Origin: Nitrospira sp.
Lineage (GTDB): Bacteria; Nitrospirota; Nitrospiria; Nitrospirales; Nitrospiraceae
Reading direction: 5' to 3'
DNA: 64,000 nt
NCBI GenBank assembly: GCA_016715825.1
Contig: JADJXO010000001.1
Coordinates: 1,053,001-1,117,000 of the forward strand
The notes beneath the pieces were generated by a model, which did no database searches, was not told the origin of the DNA, and worked only from the letters and a program-made list of their open reading frames with translations. The position numbers and the translations under genes are program-made. The number at the start of each line of letters is the position of its first letter. Position 1 is the stretch's first letter. Positions 1-8,724 of the stretch are shown piece by piece.

Positions 1-134
1 GAGATCCTTCTCGGCCTCAATCGTCTGGTCAACGCAAATCCGCTCCGCCGTGGCGCGCGCTCTTGGTTCAGGTCCATCGACTTCATAGATGGCCGTCATG
101 AACCCCAGGGAACCTGAAGATCGATCATCCATCG
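1..134 (-). CDS. Partial RuBisCO-like protein, N-terminus only
   Basis: This open frame starts at an ATG preceded by GAGG seven bases upstream and runs off the left edge after 44 codons. The visible residues include the string TAIYEVDGPEP, then an alanine/arginine helix ending in ICVDQTIEAE. This pattern of a beta strand followed by a helix and a QT-x-E motif resembles the N-terminal domain of RuBisCO large-subunit-like (form IV) proteins. No catalytic residue is in view, so carboxylase and RuBisCO-like activities cannot be separated. It lies 25 bases downstream of the OPT transporter in the same direction, so the two could be co-transcribed. The family call is an inference from a short stretch; the reading frame itself is better supported. 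Confidence 0.45.
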
Positions 135-159
135 CCAGTCCTCATTCCTCCGACTACGA

Positions 160-2160
160 TCATGAGCGTGATGTAGGAGTGCGATGGCGATTGCGCCGAT
201 GATCCTGGGACCCAACGGCCTGCCGATACAGAAGCCACGCGACCAGCATCATCACGACCAAACCTGGCCAACCACCCAGTGGAGGTGCTGCAAACACTAT
301 AACGGGATCAGAAGCAAGATCGGGCCAAAGCCCTGAGAGTGCAATCGGCATGGCCAGCATGATGCCCATCAAGGCTTCACCGGTAATGAGTCCGGCGGAA
401 AAGAGCAACCCTCGTTGTGACGGCTCACGCGTACCACCCAGTTCCTTCCTGCTCGCCAAGGCCGCCAGTACCCCGCCAAGAAAAATTGCTACAGAGAGCT
501 TCAGCGGCAAATAGATCCCGAGTGCGACAGCCAGGACCGGAAACCGAAACGCGCTGCCACGACGTTCTTGCCGACGATCTCCCATAATCACCAGCGCACC
601 GATCGCCATCCCCAGCCCCACAAGCGACCATGGCAGACCACCGCCGAACACCCCTCGCGTGAGATTAGCCATGAGTGTCGCCTGTGGGGCAGCGAGCGGA
701 TAGGGGTGCTCACTCGTGGGTGGACCGATCCCATATTGGGCCTGGAGTAGAGAGAGAACCGGCACGATCACCAGCGCTCCGGTCATGACACCGACCACTT
801 GCATAACCTGTTGCTTCCAGGGTGTCGCTCCGACCAGATGCCCCGTCTTAAGATCCTGCAGGTTGTCTCCTCCCATAGCGGCAGCGCAACAGACGACCGC
901 GCCGATCACCAACGTTGCAGCCGGTCCAGCGGGATGTCCAGGACCCAGAAAAACGAGCAGCAAGAGCGAGGCCATCATGATCGTGGCAATCGTCACACCA
1001 GACACAGGATTGCTGGAACTTCCCACCAGTCCGGCCATGTAGGCCGCGACCGACGAAAAGAGAAACGCGGCGATTCCCATCACAAGCGTCATGATCAACC
1101 CAACCGACCAACTCTCCACAACACGCGAATAGATCCACGCCATGGGAATCAATGAAAGCCCAAGTGGCACGACAATCCACATGATCGAGGCGTCCTGCTC
1201 CGTGCGTACAAGTTCCCGGTTCGCATCTATTGATCCGACCGCACGGTAGCTCGCTCGCAGGGTTTGAAGACTATTCCAGACCGGCTCACGCAGTTTCGTC
1301 AAGGTCCACAATCCACCAGTCAACATCGCCCCGATACCGACATACCGGATGTGCTCGCTCCATATCGTCATGGCTGCCGCCACTCCTGTTCGATCGGATG
1401 GCAGTCCATGGATAAGTCCATACGCCGGCACCAAGAAGATCCATCCAATGACCCCACCAAGAACCACGACCAACGCGGTTCTCACTCCCAAGATAAATCC
1501 GACCGCCAGCAACGCGGGCGATAAGTTCAGACCGCCATACAATACGGTCCTCCCAACCTGTGCGGCAGCTTCCAGCGAGTCCGCCCACAGGCGCAGGCCG
1601 CTCTCCCCGAATTTCACCAGTGCCCCCAGCAGGGCCGACACGAATAGGGAACGAGACGCCGTGATCGAATTTCGATGGCCGGATCTATGTTGATCTGACC
1701 CGGCCACTTTCAAGACTTCCGCTGTCGCCACCCCTTCCGGAAAACGTAAGCGTGCCGTGATGATTAGTGCGCGCCGCAGTGGAATAGTACACAGCACCCC
1801 AAGGATCCCGCCGACTGTGGCGATGAGCACCGTTTCCCAGTAATCGAAGTCGGACCAATACCCAACGAGGAGAAGCGCCGGAATCGTAAAAATGACACCA
1901 GCGGCCAGAGCTTCACCGGAGGACGCAGCGGTTTGCACGATGTTATTTTCGAGGATGTTGGACTGGCGAAACAGGCGCAAAATTGCCATGGATGCGACGG
2001 CTGCCGGGATAGAAGCCGACACCGTCATCCCTGCAAACAATCCCAGATAGGCATTGGCCGCAGCCAGAAGCGCAGCAAGAACAACCGACAGCACGACCGC
2101 TTTGACCGTAATCTCTGGGAGCCTGGCTGAGGCTGGGACGACAGGCTGGTCGTCCTTCAT
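160..2160 (-). CDS. OPT-family oligopeptide transporter
   Basis: A polytopic membrane protein of 666 residues with about 14-16 hydrophobic segments and no signal peptide. It has the features of bacterial OPT-superfamily transporters: an N-terminal NAYLGLFAGMTVSAS segment, NNIVQTAASSGEAL near residue 75, RFPEGVATAEVL near residue 140, and MGGDNLQDLKTGHLVGA in the C-terminal half. The family imports oligopeptides or metal chelates driven by proton flux across the inner membrane; the substrate cannot be read from sequence. The length is typical of the family. I see no Shine-Dalgarno sequence before the ATG, so the exact start is uncertain. The C-terminus is a short basic tail. It is followed closely by the RuBisCO-like fragment. 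Confidence 0.9.
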   Translation of the reverse strand: MKDDQPVVPASARLPEITVKAVVLSVVLAALLAAANAYLGLFAGMTVSASIPAAVASMAILRLFRQSNILENNIVQTAASSGEALAAGVIFTIPALLLVGYWSDFDYWETVLIATVGGILGVLCTIPLRRALIITARLRFPEGVATAEVLKVAGSDQHRSGHRNSITASRSLFVSALLGALVKFGESGLRLWADSLEAAAQVGRTVLYGGLNLSPALLAVGFILGVRTALVVVLGGVIGWIFLVPAYGLIHGLPSDRTGVAAAMTIWSEHIRYVGIGAMLTGGLWTLTKLREPVWNSLQTLRASYRAVGSIDANRELVRTEQDASIMWIVVPLGLSLIPMAWIYSRVVESWSVGLIMTLVMGIAAFLFSSVAAYMAGLVGSSSNPVSGVTIATIMMASLLLLVFLGPGHPAGPAATLVIGAVVCCAAAMGGDNLQDLKTGHLVGATPWKQQVMQVVGVMTGALVIVPVLSLLQAQYGIGPPTSEHPYPLAAPQATLMANLTRGVFGGGLPWSLVGLGMAIGALVIMGDRRQERRGSAFRFPVLAVALGIYLPLKLSVAIFLGGVLAALASRKELGGTREPSQRGLLFSAGLITGEALMGIMLAMPIALSGLWPDLASDPVIVFAAPPLGGWPGLVVMMLVAWLLYRQAVGSQDHRRNRHRTPTSRS

Positions 2161-2301
2161 AAGGAAGATCGAACAGACATGTCTGAGCGGACACGTATCA
2201 CGATAGACCCGTACTGTCTGGCTCGCAAATCACCGCAACCTGGACTCAACGCACGTCACCATACAAGCGAGGGAACAATCTGACCATGCCCCATGACAGG
2301 C

Positions 2302-4080
2302 CTAATCTCGGAACAGGCGGACCGGAACCTTTCGTCCCTTGATCCAAGCGCGTCCCAGAACATCAATGATAATGTGAGCCATAGATTCCGGGACATCCAC
2401 AATGGAGAACCTCTCTTCGATTTCGATGGCGCCGATGACGCTGGACCGGACTTTCGCTTCATTAGCGATCGCACCCACTAAATCACTCGGCCGGATGCCG
2501 GCCTCTCGTCCCGCCCCAATATAGACACGTGCCATGCCGGCCTCTCGCCCACCCCGCCGCATCCGCCCAGCCGGATGGCTCCTCGCTGCGGTAACACCCC
2601 CCTGAGGCCGACCTCCGGATCGGCCGGTATCTCGAATCGGCCGTCCGACATCAGGCGGCCGGCTCGGAGCCGCAGGAATCTCCTTCTCTGAGCGCTCGCC
2701 GCCCTGGGCACGAACCAGGAGTTTGATTGCAGCCGCCGCCACATCGGTTGCCGGAGATTTGATAGCCACCCGTTCGACGAGCGTCCGAAAGACGTCCAAT
2801 TCGTCTTCTTTCAGCACGTCTTCTATCGCAGCTTGCACACGCTCGATCTGTTTAAGCCGGAGCTCTTTCACGGTGGGAATCGGCAGGACGACAACGCGGG
2901 CCTTTGTGTGCTGCTCAATGCTCCGCAGCAGACGTTGTTCACGAGGGTCAAGGATCGTGATCGCGTCACCTTCCCGACCTGCTCGGCCGGTCCGACCAAT
3001 CCGATGAACATAGACCTCGGCGGAAGACGGTAAATCATAGTTGATCACGTGGGACACGTGAGGAATATCCAACCCGCGGGCGGCCACGTCGGTCGCGATC
3101 AATAAATCCGTTTGCCCGGTCTTGAACGACTGCATCACCCGATCACGCTGTCCTTGACTCATACCGCCGTGGATCGCTTCGGCCTTATGCCCACGGGCCA
3201 CCAGCATGGCGGTCACCTCATCGACCTCCAACCTGGTCCGACAGAACACGAGCGCCGACTTCGCACCAGCCACATCGATGACGCGAGCCAGCGTAGCCGC
3301 GCGGTGGGGCCTGACGACGACGTAGGCCGTCTGCTTGACACGAGGAGCCGTGCCGGCCTTGACCGGTTCCTTGGCGATCGTAATCTCGACGGGATTGCGG
3401 AGATGCCGGTGAGCGATCGAACGAATTCTCTGCGGCATCGTCGCGGAGAAGAGGGCGGTCTGTTTTGTGTCCGGCGTTTGTTGCAAAATAGCATCCAGAT
3501 CGTCGGCAAATCCCATATCGAGCATTTCGTCCGCTTCGTCAAGCACGACGATCTGGATGTGCTGAAGTTTCAATGTCCCTCGACGAATGTGATCAAGTGC
3601 CCGGCCAGGAGTGGCCACGACAATATCGACACCGCGTTTGAGCGCCGAGAGCTGAGGACCGATGGCCTGTCCTCCATAGACAGACAGCGCACTCACCCGC
3701 AACTCTTTGCCATACCGTTGTACGGCTTCACCGACTTGGATCGCCAATTCTCGCGTGGGCACCAATACGAGTGCCGATGGGCGCATCCTCGGTCCGTGCC
3801 CGATCCGTTGGAGCATCGGCAGGGCGAACGCTGCTGTTTTCCCCGTTCCGGTGGCGGCCTGCCCAAGGAGATCCCGCCCTGCTAAGAGCGGCGGAACCGC
3901 CTCGCGCTGGATCGGGGTCGGTTCCTCGTAGCCGAGGGCCTCCAACGTCGTGAGCAGTGACGCCTCCAGACCTAATGATGCGAACCCAGGCGAAAAGCCT
4001 GTCGCAGTCGGTGTCGTGGAATCAGAAGATTGACCATGCTTCATGAGTAATATCACAACCTTTCCGCCGTAGATGGGCAT
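2302..4080 (-). CDS. deaD: DEAD-box RNA helicase, DeaD/CsdA type
   Basis: An ATP-dependent RNA helicase acting on structured RNA in ribosome assembly, mRNA decay or cold adaptation. In order it shows a Q-motif region (PTPIQREAVP), Walker A ATGTGKT at about 76-82, VLDEADEMLDMGF at about 179, SAT (FSATMP), RGLDIPHV and HRIGRTGRAGREG. A glycine/arginine-rich linker follows near residue 490. The C-terminus (MARVYIGAGREAGI to VPVRLFRD) matches the DbpA-type RNA-binding domain, which places it with DeaD/CsdA/DbpA rather than RhlE. No Shine-Dalgarno precedes the first ATG. A second ATG at 4044 (MKHGQ) is an equally plausible start because the conserved core begins well after it. It stands alone, with no obvious operon partner. 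Confidence 0.93.
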   Translation of the reverse strand: MPIYGGKVVILLMKHGQSSDSTTPTATGFSPGFASLGLEASLLTTLEALGYEEPTPIQREAVPPLLAGRDLLGQAATGTGKTAAFALPMLQRIGHGPRMRPSALVLVPTRELAIQVGEAVQRYGKELRVSALSVYGGQAIGPQLSALKRGVDIVVATPGRALDHIRRGTLKLQHIQIVVLDEADEMLDMGFADDLDAILQQTPDTKQTALFSATMPQRIRSIAHRHLRNPVEITIAKEPVKAGTAPRVKQTAYVVVRPHRAATLARVIDVAGAKSALVFCRTRLEVDEVTAMLVARGHKAEAIHGGMSQGQRDRVMQSFKTGQTDLLIATDVAARGLDIPHVSHVINYDLPSSAEVYVHRIGRTGRAGREGDAITILDPREQRLLRSIEQHTKARVVVLPIPTVKELRLKQIERVQAAIEDVLKEDELDVFRTLVERVAIKSPATDVAAAAIKLLVRAQGGERSEKEIPAAPSRPPDVGRPIRDTGRSGGRPQGGVTAARSHPAGRMRRGGREAGMARVYIGAGREAGIRPSDLVGAIANEAKVRSSVIGAIEIEERFSIVDVPESMAHIIIDVLGRAWIKGRKVPVRLFRD

Positions 4081-4391
4081 ACAGAAATCACGCAGGCAAC
4101 GCGACCGCCTTGCGGGCGGCTGATGTTACGTTGAATGAGGTGAGAGCGCAAGAGAGTACCGACACTCATCCTTCCCTGGAGCCGGTCGAGATATCGCGAT
4201 CACCGGATAGCGACGATCGTGAGGAGGCAACAGATCGAACATCTCTGGAGATAGGAGTCGAAGCGTTGAGGAGGGATCGCTCTGGAATTACGGGCGGACA
4301 GGTGAGTCTTCACCTGACCGCCCAGAGACAATCAGAAGCCGACCCCATGAGAACATGTGCGGTCAGCGTATCAAACCATGACGCCCTACCG
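4081..4391. other. Intergenic region with one strong hairpin
   Basis: No credible gene is seen between the helicase start and the small gene to its right. A + strand open frame across this stretch has serine/aspartate-rich composition, no ribosome binding site and no recognisable domain. The only structured element is the hairpin listed separately. Confidence 0.5.
4292..4323. repeat. 32-nt near-perfect inverted repeat
   Basis: Two 14-base arms (GGGCGGACAGGTGA and TCACCTGACCGCCC) flank a 4-base GTCT loop with a single mismatched pair. This makes a very stable GC-rich stem on either strand. Neither side is followed by a T-run, so it is not a classical intrinsic terminator. It lies about 70 bases downstream of the small - strand gene at 4392-4712 and could terminate or stabilise that transcript. 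Confidence 0.7.
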
Positions 4392-4712
4392 TCACAACCT
4401 GCGTAAAGCCGGCGCCCGAACCGATACCAACTGGTCCTGCGCCGGGAGCAGAAACATTATGTGTGCAAGCGCACGATAGGCTACCTCCAGCTCATGACAC
4501 CGATCCACGAATCGACTGGTCGACAGTCGAGGAAAGTAGTCCCGATGCTGCTCATAGAATAGTGCGCGTCGTTTCCATCGCTCGGCTTTAAAGATAAACA
4601 ATCTAGTCGCCAACTCCAACAAATGCTTGGGGGATAACCGCTGTGCTCCCCGTCGTGAAGATGTAGGAAGAAGGGATGTGGATATGGCCAGTCCTTTGGA
4701 GACTTCTTTCAT
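4392..4712 (-). CDS. Small unrecognised protein, possible transposase-like fragment
   Basis: A 106-residue basic protein. Its ATG follows a very strong ribosome binding site (AAGGAGG, eight bases upstream), the best evidence that it is translated. Residues 25-90 are predicted helical and contain AERWKRRALFYEQHRDYFPRL and SRFVDRCHELEVAYRALA (shown as separate pieces of one region). The arrangement of aromatic and arginine residues vaguely recalls the N-terminal region of IS982-like transposases. No DDE residues are present, and no inverted terminal repeats were found around it. It may therefore be a remnant, or an unrelated small regulator. No neighbour gives a clue to function; the nearest genes are a helicase and a STAS protein. 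Confidence 0.4.
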   Translation of the reverse strand: MKEVSKGLAISTSLLPTSSRRGAQRLSPKHLLELATRLFIFKAERWKRRALFYEQHRDYFPRLSTSRFVDRCHELEVAYRALAHIMFLLPAQDQLVSVRAPALRRL

Positions 4713-4998
4713 GGCGAATTCCTCCTTGTGCTATGTGCCTACCCCCTTGTCCGGAGCACCATACCCGCGGCGTCACAGGTGCCAAGGGTCAGAGCTCATC
4801 CTGATCTCACCTTATAATGCAGCAAGATGAAGGGATGATTAGGACAAGATGAAAACTTCTTCATGAAACACGCGCAAGGTTCAAACCGACGGTCTTGTAC
4901 GGAATGAGGCGAATACAAAACCCTTTTGACATCCTGAGAGAGGTGTCGGGTTACACCAGCATCACGCTGGAACGCAACGATCAGAACAAGAAGAGAGC

Positions 4999-5039
4999 AA
5001 AAAATAACTCGTCAGGCCATCGACCGGATACCGGCCTGA
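4999..5039 (-). terminator. Intrinsic terminator after the STAS gene
   Basis: On the - strand, a stem with perfect 7-base arms (TCAGGCC and GGCCTGA) around a 14-base loop is followed within nine bases by a run of six T. It lies about 60 bases beyond the stop codon of the STAS protein gene, the right position and orientation to end that transcript. Confidence 0.75.
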
Positions 5040-5096
5040 ATCTTGGTGGTGAGAGATCAAGCTGATTGTGCGACGTGGGGCGAGTCCAGCCCTCGC

Positions 5097-5483
5097 TCAT
5101 GAGGCCTTGAAGGCGGTCACGGCCTCCTCTTCAGTGTTGCACAATTGAACATTTTCGCCATACACTCGGTTCAGCAGATTAAATCCGCTGGCCTCAAGGG
5201 CTTCTTTGACCATGCCCTTCGCGGCAGCGATCTTCATCTCCCCTTGCACGTTGTTGAGCTGCTTGCACGCCAGAATAAGGACTCGGATGCCGCCACTACT
5301 GATATAGTCTACATCTGCCAGATTGACGACAACCTTTCTCGCACCTGCGTCGACAAGTTTTTTCATTTCCTGGTTTCCGTGATCAGCCGTAGTGGCAGCA
5401 AGGCTGCCCTGCATCCTCACGATAGTGATCCCGTTGTTCTCCTGCGAGGTCACGGTCAATGTATGTCGAGTCCCTTGGTCCAT
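5097..5483 (-). CDS. STAS-domain anti-sigma factor antagonist
   Basis: A 128-residue single STAS domain of the SpoIIAA/RsbV type, a cytoplasmic partner-switching protein. It binds and inactivates an anti-sigma kinase when unphosphorylated. The core ITIVRMQGSL and VVVNLADVDYISSGGIRVLI is visible. The serine at about residue 63 aligns with the phospho-acceptor of SpoIIAA. The start was chosen at an ATG preceded by AAAGGAG about eight bases upstream; the frame is open further upstream but those codons lack family similarity. It lies about 260 bases downstream of the large phosphatase gene in the same direction and is followed by an intrinsic terminator. The phosphatase, which carries its own kinase-like and STAS modules, is the likely partner. 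Confidence 0.9.
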   Translation of the reverse strand: MDQGTRHTLTVTSQENNGITIVRMQGSLAATTADHGNQEMKKLVDAGARKVVVNLADVDYISSGGIRVLILACKQLNNVQGEMKIAAAKGMVKEALEASGFNLLNRVYGENVQLCNTEEEAVTAFKAS

Positions 5484-5743
5484 TGCTGGTGCTCCTTTCA
5501 CGTTGAAGACGGCTACGTTGAAGAATGCGACTCGGTCGGGAGGAGAGTCCATCGCCACATAGGCGACCACCCCCCAGGTCTGCTCTGTGCGTCGCAACCA
5601 GAAATCCTTGTTTCTCAGGCATCGCACATGCTACTGCCCGCCGAATCATAGCAAAGACAGCCCTACGCTTTCATCCCGAGAATAGTCTAGGCATGAAGGG
5701 CTTGCCTCCTGCCGGAATCAGAGACTCCTAAACAGAGCATGAG

Positions 5744-8524
5744 TCACAAGACGCCTTCGTGAACTTTCGAAAAGGCTTCATCCAAGGTGGACGCGTGGAG
5801 ACTCATCATCAGCGCCCCGCTCAGTTGGAGGACCGTCCGAACATGGTCGTTTCCTCCGCACAGCACCACCTTTCCACCCGTTTGCATCATCGCAACTACG
5901 GCTTTGAGAATAACCCGTAGCCCAATTGATGAAATATACGAAATCTGTGAAAGGTCGAGAATGATCTGCCGTTCGCCTCGCCCAATCTGGTCCATCAGCA
6001 CCCGCTCCACCTCCGGAGCGCTGTTCGTGTCGAAGCGGTCCCGTGGAATGACGATACACACGGTCTCCCTGTGCTGTATCTCCACACCCATACTGACTCT
6101 CCGGGAATCTTCATGCGCCGCATGCGGACGTCGCTCAGCTCCAAGCGCATTGATTCCGGTCATGTTCGGACGCCCACTTGGGACAGCCTGCTCAGCCACC
6201 AGCTTTTTCTTTATGGACAGCACGTTTCGTCCGACCTTGCGATGGTACGTCACCTCGTCGAACATGGACCGGATCAGATGAATCCCAAGACCGCCGATCT
6301 CACGTTCATGTAACAACACCGACAGGTCCGGAGGAGCGACGGAGAGCGGGTTAAAGGGAATGCCGTCGTCCATGATGGTCAGCACGACACAGTCTTCACG
6401 CACTTCCCCTTCGACTTCAACCTGATGTTCCGTCGGATCATTGGGGAAGGCATACTGCACGACATTGTTCAGGAGATCATCGAGCGCCATATTCAGAGTG
6501 GGAATAAGCGGCCTGGCCGCTGCCCATTGCGAGACATACTCCTCAAACGCAGTCTGTAGGTCTGGAATCGCCATCAATTGGTTGGGCATCACTTGATGAA
6601 AGATCTTCGCCGCCACGTCGGATGGGGAGACGCCGTGATATCGAAGACCCAACATGGTGATATCGTCCGCCTGTGGAGCTTCCCCGGCAAAGCCTCTCAC
6701 CGCATTCATGACCTCACTAAGGCGATCGACGACGGAGACCGCCCGGGATTCGGTAAGCACCGATTTCAGTCGGCTATTGCCGAATAGTTCACGTCGCCTG
6801 TTGTCGGCTTCGGTCACGCCATCAGTGTATAAGAACAGCTCATCGCCCGGCCCCAATCGGATCACGCTCTCCTTGAATGTGATGCCCGAGATCGGGCCGA
6901 CCATCGGCCCATCTTGGGCTGTGAGCCACTCAAACTGTCCGTCACGTCGCTTCAGCAACGGAGGGTTATGTCCCGCATTCGTTGCGAGGAGCGTCCCGTC
7001 ACGAAGATTCAAGATACCCAAATACAGCGTCACAAACATGCAGGAATCGTTATCCGCGCTCAAGGCATCATTTACATGAGTGACAATGCTGGCGGGCGAG
7101 GGATCTGACGCTGCCCTGGTCTTCACCATGATCTTGGTCATTGCCATAAAGAGTGCGGCAGGAACTCCGTTGCCCGCCACATCGCCGACGACAAAACAGA
7201 GCCGATGATCGTCGATCAGGAAGAAGTCATAGAGATCACCCCCGACTTCCAGTGCCGGTTCGAGCACGGCATACAGCTCCAGCTCCTTCCGATCTGGAAA
7301 GGCCGGAAACACGCGTGGGAGCATGCTCCGTTGGATATCCCGGCCGACATTCAGTTCCTCCTGCATCCGGGCTTTTGCGGCTTCTACCAGCGCTAACGAA
7401 TCCGCCAAACGCGCCTTGGCATCCTCGGCAGCCTGTTCAGCATTTTTCAATGCCGTGATATCCGTGGCGATGGCGACGATGCCGCCATCGTGGGTCTTTC
7501 GTTCATGGATCTGGATCCACTCGCCGCTCGAGCGGTACTGCAAGTAGGGCCCTGCTGGGTTCCAGTGCATCTCGAGCCGCTGTTTCACCCAGGACTCGAC
7601 ATTGCCGATCGCCGCAGGAACATCACCACGCTCCGCAATCCGGCGGATGATCGACTCGAACGAGTCGCCTGGTTGAACGTGAGCTCCCGCTCCAGACACC
7701 ACTTCACGATACTTATCATTGCAAATCACCAGACGGTCGTTCGCATCAAACAGCGCAAACCATTGGGGGACGCTTTCGATCGCTTCGAGCAACCGCGCAT
7801 GGCTGCGGCGAGCCATACTGGACGCCCTGGTCACCTGCCGATCAATGATGGCCAGAAGGGTCGAAAGGGACACGGCAACAACCGCGAGCAGTTGCACTTC
7901 GATTCCCGATGGTGCAACAGCCGTCGGGATCCCAGAAAAGCTATACGAAGGAATCATCCCTGCCAGATGGGAAGCGGACAGAGCAACACCCATGGCACTG
8001 GCCTTCTCCGTCACCCGCCAATCCCCGTATTGAATGTTCCATCCACCGACCAAGAGAACGAAGATACCCAAACCGACCATCACCGTGACGGAGAAGACGA
8101 ACAGGGGTAAGTCGTGCTGCACATCCGCCACCTGGTGGATCGCCATCAGGCTCGTGAAGTGTGTGACCATGAGGCAGGCCCCCATGATCAAACCACCGGA
8201 CATGAGCGTGAGGCGATTCCCGTCATGCGTGCTGATCAGATACACCGCCAGCGCCCCTGCCACCATGGCGGAGAGGATGGACATGATAGCAAGGCCAACG
8301 TCCTGGGCGGCAGGAATGGGCGGGCAAAAGGCAAGGTTACCGGTAAAGTGGATCGCCCAGATCTCGAGCCCACCGGCGACGGCGCCAACCGAAAGCCATC
8401 GCATCCTGAAGAGTCCTTGTTCGGTGGCCCGCATCCGTTCAGCAATGCTGAGGATCACGTAGGCCGCCGCGCCACCAAGCAACATCGAACAGACCGCCAG
8501 CACTGGATCGCATATCCCTAGCAC
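5744..8524 (-). CDS. MHYT-PAS-PP2C-HATPase-STAS signalling protein
   Basis: A 926-residue inner-membrane protein that joins all partner-switch modules in one chain. Residues 1-230 form seven or so membrane helices with MHYT-like motifs (IHFT, THFT, SHLA). A PAS-like domain spans about 240-360, followed by a short coiled coil. A SpoIIE/RsbU-type PP2C phosphatase covers 395-630, with metal-binding aspartates in VGGDLYDFF, GDVAGNG, TDGVTEA and QADDIT. A GHKL/RsbW-like ATPase (LDDLLNN, DDGIPFNP, GGLGIHL) covers 650-775. A C-terminal STAS domain covers 812-926, with a candidate phospho-serine in SYISSIGL. The start is GTG, with GAGGTGA six bases upstream. It probably senses a diatomic gas or redox cue and adjusts STAS phosphorylation; the adjacent free STAS protein is a likely target. 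The cue is inference. Confidence 0.88.
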   Translation of the reverse strand: MLGICDPVLAVCSMLLGGAAAYVILSIAERMRATEQGLFRMRWLSVGAVAGGLEIWAIHFTGNLAFCPPIPAAQDVGLAIMSILSAMVAGALAVYLISTHDGNRLTLMSGGLIMGACLMVTHFTSLMAIHQVADVQHDLPLFVFSVTVMVGLGIFVLLVGGWNIQYGDWRVTEKASAMGVALSASHLAGMIPSYSFSGIPTAVAPSGIEVQLLAVVAVSLSTLLAIIDRQVTRASSMARRSHARLLEAIESVPQWFALFDANDRLVICNDKYREVVSGAGAHVQPGDSFESIIRRIAERGDVPAAIGNVESWVKQRLEMHWNPAGPYLQYRSSGEWIQIHERKTHDGGIVAIATDITALKNAEQAAEDAKARLADSLALVEAAKARMQEELNVGRDIQRSMLPRVFPAFPDRKELELYAVLEPALEVGGDLYDFFLIDDHRLCFVVGDVAGNGVPAALFMAMTKIMVKTRAASDPSPASIVTHVNDALSADNDSCMFVTLYLGILNLRDGTLLATNAGHNPPLLKRRDGQFEWLTAQDGPMVGPISGITFKESVIRLGPGDELFLYTDGVTEADNRRRELFGNSRLKSVLTESRAVSVVDRLSEVMNAVRGFAGEAPQADDITMLGLRYHGVSPSDVAAKIFHQVMPNQLMAIPDLQTAFEEYVSQWAAARPLIPTLNMALDDLLNNVVQYAFPNDPTEHQVEVEGEVREDCVVLTIMDDGIPFNPLSVAPPDLSVLLHEREIGGLGIHLIRSMFDEVTYHRKVGRNVLSIKKKLVAEQAVPSGRPNMTGINALGAERRPHAAHEDSRRVSMGVEIQHRETVCIVIPRDRFDTNSAPEVERVLMDQIGRGERQIILDLSQISYISSIGLRVILKAVVAMMQTGGKVVLCGGNDHVRTVLQLSGALMMSLHASTLDEAFSKVHEGVL

Positions 8525-8724
8525 GAAAGATCACCTCATCTGAGCGATCAGACCATCACGTTCTTCAACCTTTTGAAACGTACATCAGGCCCTTGCCAAA
8601 TATCAGGAAAGTAGCGTTGGAAATGACGGACCAAGAATGGCGTATCACCTACCATGTTAGACCTCACCTCGCAAGCTGCAAGCAGCTGAAGAGTTGTTCC
8701 AATCCGACATGTGGAAGCCTCGCG

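Noticed and set aside
3112..3885. A 257-codon open frame on the + strand
   Set aside because: It lies entirely antisense to the DEAD-box helicase core, has no ribosome binding site and no family-like motifs.
4110..4406. A 98-codon + strand open frame
   Set aside because: No ribosome binding site, no hydrophobic core pattern, and it crosses the strong hairpin at 4292-4323.
4813..4818. A perfect TATAAT on the + strand
   Set aside because: No -35-like sequence at 16-18 bases upstream and no + strand gene downstream.
4876..4890. A T-arm-like sequence (GGTTCAAACC) suggesting a tRNA
   Set aside because: No acceptor stem, anticodon arm or D arm can be built around it on either strand.
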